From positions 1-56,092 of the forward strand of contig CALDSD010000064.1 in assembly GCA_937911325.1 (NCBI GenBank): 56,092 nt of DNA, in the 5' to 3' direction. Position numbers and translations under genes: made by a program. Under the pieces are notes generated by a model. That model had not been told where the DNA came from, ran no database searches, and worked only from the letters and a program-made list of their open reading frames with translations. Of this stretch, positions 53,729 through 56,092 are shown one piece after another. Every line of letters starts with the position of its first letter. Within the stretch, counting starts at the first letter, position 1. This DNA is from an uncultured Neomegalonema sp. (GTDB lineage: Bacteria > Pseudomonadota > Alphaproteobacteria > Rhodobacterales > Rhodobacteraceae).

Positions 53729-54570
53729 GGGTAAAGACCCTCGCCCGTCAAAACAGCTTGCCTAAGTTCCGCCGAGACGACTGGATCGATGCCAAACCAC
53801 GCTTTGAAGCCTGGCCGAGCTTGGTGCAGCAACATGCCCAAGCCGTCTTTTGTCCGCGCGCCGGATGCCCGCGCTGCGTTTAAGAAAGGGGTCTCTAACG
53901 GCGCGTAGATGAGATCCGTCGCCACTGTATTGGGCTCAAGTCTTGGTATTGGAAGATCAAACGCAGGCTGACCGGCCATACCAAGGCTCGTTGAGTTCAC
54001 GATCAGATCCGCACCCGCGAAAAACTCTTCGGTCGCGGGCCAGGGCCAGACCGACGCCACATCGCCGAGGACCGTGCACAACGCCTCGGCTTTCAATGTT
54101 GTACGATTGCATATTCGGATCTGCCGGACCCCAGCGTCTCGCAACGCGACAGCGACAGCGCGAGACGCGCCGCCAGCACCGAGAAGGGCCACGCTGGCGC
54201 CGACAAGATCGTCGCGCGAGATCAGCTCGGAAAGGTTCTCGATAAATCCAAAACCGTCGGTGTTGTCGCCAAAGAACGACCCGTCCTCGCGCCGAACAAT
54301 CGTATTGATCGCTCCGCAATCCCTGGCGGCGGCGCTCAGATCGTCGACGATCGAGACCACAGTTTCTTTGTGTGGAATCGTGACGTTAAATCCTCGAAAT
54401 CCGAGCTCAAGACTGTCTTTGATAAACTGCTGAAGGTCTTTCCCCTTCACCTCAAATCTCAGGTATAATCCTTTGATACTATTCTGTTTCAGCCATCGAT
54501 TATGGATGAGCGGAGATTTTGAGTGTGAAATCGGGTCGCCGATCACGCCCACGATAGGAATATCAGTCAT
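53725..54570 (-). CDS. aroE: Shikimate dehydrogenase
   Basis: NADP-dependent reduction of 3-dehydroshikimate. The 281-residue protein has ISHSKSPLIHN, the catalytic Lys68 in NVTIPHKE, Asp105 in GDNTDGFGF and the nucleotide loop GAGGASRA at 131-138. ATG 54568-54570 lies within the end of maf (8-bp overlap). Together with aroA it gives two shikimate genes in the window. Confidence 0.97.
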   Translation of the reverse strand: MTDIPIVGVIGDPISHSKSPLIHNRWLKQNSIKGLYLRFEVKGKDLQQFIKDSLELGFRGFNVTIPHKETVVSIVDDLSAAARDCGAINTIVRREDGSFFGDNTDGFGFIENLSELISRDDLVGASVALLGAGGASRAVAVALRDAGVRQIRICNRTTLKAEALCTVLGDVASVWPWPATEEFFAGADLIVNSTSLGMAGQPAFDLPIPRLEPNTVATDLIYAPLETPFLNAARASGARTKDGLGMLLHQARPGFKAWFGIDPVVSAELRQAVLTGEGLYP

Positions 54571-55159
54571 TCTCCAGATCCAATATCTCTGAGAAAACTC
54601 TTAGCATCGGCAGACCCAACGCAGCGAAGTAATCGCCGTGGATCTCTTTGATGAGCTGCGCTCCGTCGCGTTCAATCTCATAACAAGTGACAGAAGAGAA
54701 TATCCGAGGCGCGTTCCTTCTTACATATGATTCAATAACGGCAGAGGAGGACTTCCGCATTGTAACTCGGACGGTTTCGTACGATTTCCGGACAAGCGTC
54801 CCATCCCGCACGATGGCGTAGCCCGAAACCAGACGGTGCTCCGATCCATTGAGGCTCTCAAGGCGATCAACCGCTTGGTCTATCGTGTCGACTTTTGTGA
54901 GGATGGACCCGCCGAACTCCAGGATCTGATCACATCCGAGGACAAGTTTGTCAGGAGATTTGGTCTTTACGGACAGTGCTTTTGCCGCAGCCAACGCACT
55001 GGCGAGTTCACCGGCATCCTCGATCCCTTCGGATCTCATATCATTGAGAACGCGTGCTTCATCGACCTCCGGATGGACAACGTCAAATCGAACGCCAGCA
55101 TCGGACAAGAGCCTTCGGCGTATCGCGCTACCGGATGCGAGCACAAAATCAGGGATCAT
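54563..55159 (-). CDS. maf: Maf-family nucleotide pyrophosphatase
   Basis: Hydrolyses nucleoside triphosphates, removing modified ones. The 198-residue protein starts with the family motif LASGSAIRRRLL and has DVVHPEVDE; the catalytic base is Asp77 in LGCDQILEF. The Asp-Gln pair (not Asp-Thr) resembles the YceF group (m7GTP) more than YhdE (dTTP/UTP); this subtype call is tentative. ATG 55157-55159, first gene leftward of the putative origin. The ribosome site is weak. Confidence 0.94.
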   Translation of the reverse strand: MIPDFVLASGSAIRRRLLSDAGVRFDVVHPEVDEARVLNDMRSEGIEDAGELASALAAAKALSVKTKSPDKLVLGCDQILEFGGSILTKVDTIDQAVDRLESLNGSEHRLVSGYAIVRDGTLVRKSYETVRVTMRKSSSAVIESYVRRNAPRIFSSVTCYEIERDGAQLIKEIHGDYFAALGLPMLRVFSEILDLEND

Positions 55160-55233
55160 GAAACGACCAACAGTTATTCCAAGGCATAGGAAGCTGTTAC
55201 TAGTTCACGCATGTCGGTTGGAAAACTCTCTGG

Positions 55234-55242
55234 TTATCCCCA
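55234..55242 (+). promoter_or_regulatory. DnaA-box-like 9-mer
   Basis: TTATCCCCA differs from TTATCCACA at one position. A weaker relative, TTATTCCAA, lies at 55174-55182. Confidence 0.55.
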
Positions 55243-55260
55243 GCGATCGCCAAAAACAGC

Positions 55261-55285
55261 TGAGGGGCCCACATTCATCCCCTCA
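55261..55285. repeat. Inverted repeat inside the putative origin
   Basis: TGAGGGG (55261-55267) and CCCCTCA (55279-55285) form a perfect 7-bp stem with an 11-base loop. No U-run follows, and no transcript is expected to end here. Confidence 0.6.
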
Positions 55286-55291
55286 AACTCG

Positions 55292-55306
55292 TTAATGAAC
55301 TCTTTA
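55292..55306 (+). promoter_or_regulatory. CtrA-box-like site in the putative origin
   Basis: TTAA-TGAACTC-TTTA has the 7-bp spacing of the CtrA consensus TTAA-N7-TTAA and one mismatch. Confidence 0.55.
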
Positions 55307-55427
55307 CCTAGTATACTGATTAACTTCTCATCGGCGTCTTTGTGTATGCGCGTCAACTTTTTTCAGCGCTACTACATAATGACAGCTCATTCCGACATAC
55401 ACGACATCAGGGAAGATATGAGCAACT

Positions 55428-55464
55428 TGTGGATGGCTTCGGAACATCGTGGACATGTGGAAAA
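55428..55464 (-). promoter_or_regulatory. Cluster of three DnaA-box-like 9-mers
   Basis: On the minus strand the 9-mers CCATCCACA (55428-55436), ATGTCCACG (55448-55456) and TTTTCCACA (55456-55464) share the TCCAC core. The last is one mismatch from TTATCCACA. All have the same orientation. Confidence 0.5.
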
Positions 55465-55490
55465 ACGCTTCGGCGGAATCTAAAAGCAGG

Positions 55491-55499
55491 TTATCCCCG
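55491..55499 (+). promoter_or_regulatory. DnaA-box-like 9-mer near hemE
   Basis: TTATCCCCG, two mismatches from TTATCCACA, repeats the TTATCCCC of 55234 in the same orientation. Confidence 0.4.
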
Positions 55500-55530
55500 T
55501 TTTCCGTGCCCCCAACAAAAAGAAACAATC

Positions 55531-55545
55531 TTAAAATGACTCTTA
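55531..55545 (+). promoter_or_regulatory. CtrA-box-like site with an embedded GANTC at the hemE start
   Basis: TTAA-AATGACT-CTTA (7/8 match) covers the first ATG of hemE. GACTC, a CcrM-type GANTC site, spans 55538-55542 within it. Confidence 0.5.
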
Positions 55546-56092
55546 TGAATGATGTTGGTCAGTCGGAAATGATGCGCGCCTTGAGAGGCGAAGCGACTGA
55601 GAAGACGCCTTGTTGGCTGATGAGGCAGGCAGGCCGTTATCTCCCTGAGTACCGAGAAACCAGGAAACACGCAGGGTCGTTTTTGGATCTATGCTTTTCT
55701 CCCGAGTTTGCGACCGAAGTGACCCTGCAACCCTTGCGACGCTTCGATCTTCAAGCTGCGATCCTGTTTTCAGATATCCTGACGATCCCTTGGGCCCTTG
55801 GGCAGCATCTGGAGTTTCAGGAAGGCGAAGGACCTGTTCTGGAGCCCATCACCAACGGGACCGAACTCGCACATTTGAAAACGGATGGGTTTCTAGAGCG
55901 GCTAGAGCCGGTCATGGAAGCGGTGCAGCGTATTCGGGGGGAGATGCCAGGCGATATGCCGCTGATCGGCTTTGTCGGCGCTCCCTGGACGTTGGCGACG
56001 TACTCGATCGCAGGCCGCGGCACTAAGGACCAGGCGACTGCGAAGAACTTGCTGGTCAATGCCCCCGAAACATTCGATCAGCTGCTCGGTAT
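55536..56092 (+). CDS. hemE: Uroporphyrinogen decarboxylase, 5' part (3' end outside window)
   Basis: Decarboxylates the four acetate side chains of uroporphyrinogen III in haem synthesis. The visible 185 residues include substrate-binding Arg30 and Arg34 in LMRQAGRYLPEYRE and catalytic Asp80 in LFSDILTIPWALG, plus FVGAPWTLATYSI. ATG 55536 or ATG 55545 could be the start; neither has a clear ribosome site, so a leaderless or very short-leader message is possible. It borders the putative origin, as in Caulobacter. Confidence 0.96.
   Translation, partial: MTLMNDVGQSEMMRALRGEATEKTPCWLMRQAGRYLPEYRETRKHAGSFLDLCFSPEFATEVTLQPLRRFDLQAAILFSDILTIPWALGQHLEFQEGEGPVLEPITNGTELAHLKTDGFLERLEPVMEAVQRIRGEMPGDMPLIGFVGAPWTLATYSIAGRGTKDQATAKNLLVNAPETFDQLLG

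Larger units (their letters stand above)
55160..55535. other. Putative chromosomal replication origin (maf-hemE intergenic region)
   Basis: This 376-bp stretch carries no convincing gene. It lies between hemE and the maf-aroE-coaE-dnaQ group, the place of the origin in Caulobacter and Rickettsia. It contains DnaA-box-like 9-mers in both orientations, a near-consensus CtrA box inside and another at its hemE edge, two GANTC sites at or inside its hemE end (GAATC 55476, GACTC 55538), a GC hairpin, and an AT-rich right edge from about 55512. Short open frames across it are not protein-like. Origin function is inferred. Confidence 0.7.

Noticed and set aside
55211-55539. Small open frames of 65-90 codons in the maf-hemE gap
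   Set aside because: No ribosome sites, no domain, and they overlap each other on both strands; composition fits non-coding DNA.
1-56092. Mobile elements, CRISPR arrays, toxin-antitoxin or phage-defence islands
   Set aside because: Gene content is conserved core metabolism and housekeeping throughout; no transposase, integrase, direct-repeat array or atypical composition block was seen.

Overview
The window is a dense stretch of bacterial core genome: about 60 protein-coding genes, no rRNA or tRNA gene, no insertion sequence, prophage or CRISPR array that I could find. Gene order and content point to an alphaproteobacterium, most likely of the Caulobacterales/Hyphomonadaceae/Parvularculaceae type. 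The evidence is a miaB-phoH-ybeY-corC-lnt-xre-metK-trmB cluster, a MucR/Ros regulator, a CP4-like (class II) AroA, the hemE/maf-aroE-coaE-dnaQ/secB neighbourhood, and sites resembling CtrA boxes (TTAA-N7-TTAA) and CcrM methylation sites (GANTC). The species cannot be named from the sequence alone.

Layout. Positions 1-20609 form one long minus-strand block. Read in the direction of transcription it is: an LpoA/LppC-like lipoprotein, glnD, murJ, trpS, a universal stress protein, nfu, rimI, mucR, miaB, phoH, ybeY, corC, lnt, an xre regulator, metK, trmB, aroA, cmk and rpsA (cut by the window edge). A plus-strand block (20666-29528) follows: rsmI, yraN, a BON lipoprotein, gshB, an esterase, comM, a single-domain response regulator and mutS. 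Positions 29525-32407 (minus) carry hemW, a Rid-family gene, rdgB and rph. Positions 32565-39591 hold the heat-shock set hrcA-grpE...dnaK-dnaJ with dapB, interrupted by a glyoxalase-fold gene and alkB. Positions 39605-43136 hold a PhyH dioxygenase, an AraC-HTH/MGMT repair protein, nth and a PfkB sugar kinase. Positions 43133-46562 (minus) are a tightly coupled hisB-H-A-F-E operon plus a HIT gene, divergent from hslVU (46688-48549). Positions 48557-51146 (minus) carry an Smr protein, mltA and a Tim44-like gene, divergent from fxsA-secB (51327-52422). Finally maf-aroE-coaE-dnaQ (minus, 52426-55159) and hemE (plus, from 55536, cut by the edge) flank a 376-bp non-coding gap.

The most interesting region is that gap. 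By synteny with Caulobacter and Rickettsia (origin beside hemE) and by its content, I read it as the chromosomal replication origin. It holds several DnaA-box-like 9-mers, two near-consensus CtrA boxes, two GANTC sites and AT-rich DNA. A second CtrA-like array precedes the single-domain response regulator at 26397. The heat-shock genes have readable control signals: a sigma-32-type promoter with a palindrome on its -35 at dnaK, a sigma-70-type promoter containing an N9-spaced inverted repeat at hrcA, and a 12-bp intercistronic hairpin between dnaK and dnaJ. Three convergent gene pairs share their stop codons exactly. I found no clearly new multi-gene system; the novelty here is in regulatory architecture and in individual proteins that lack expected residues.
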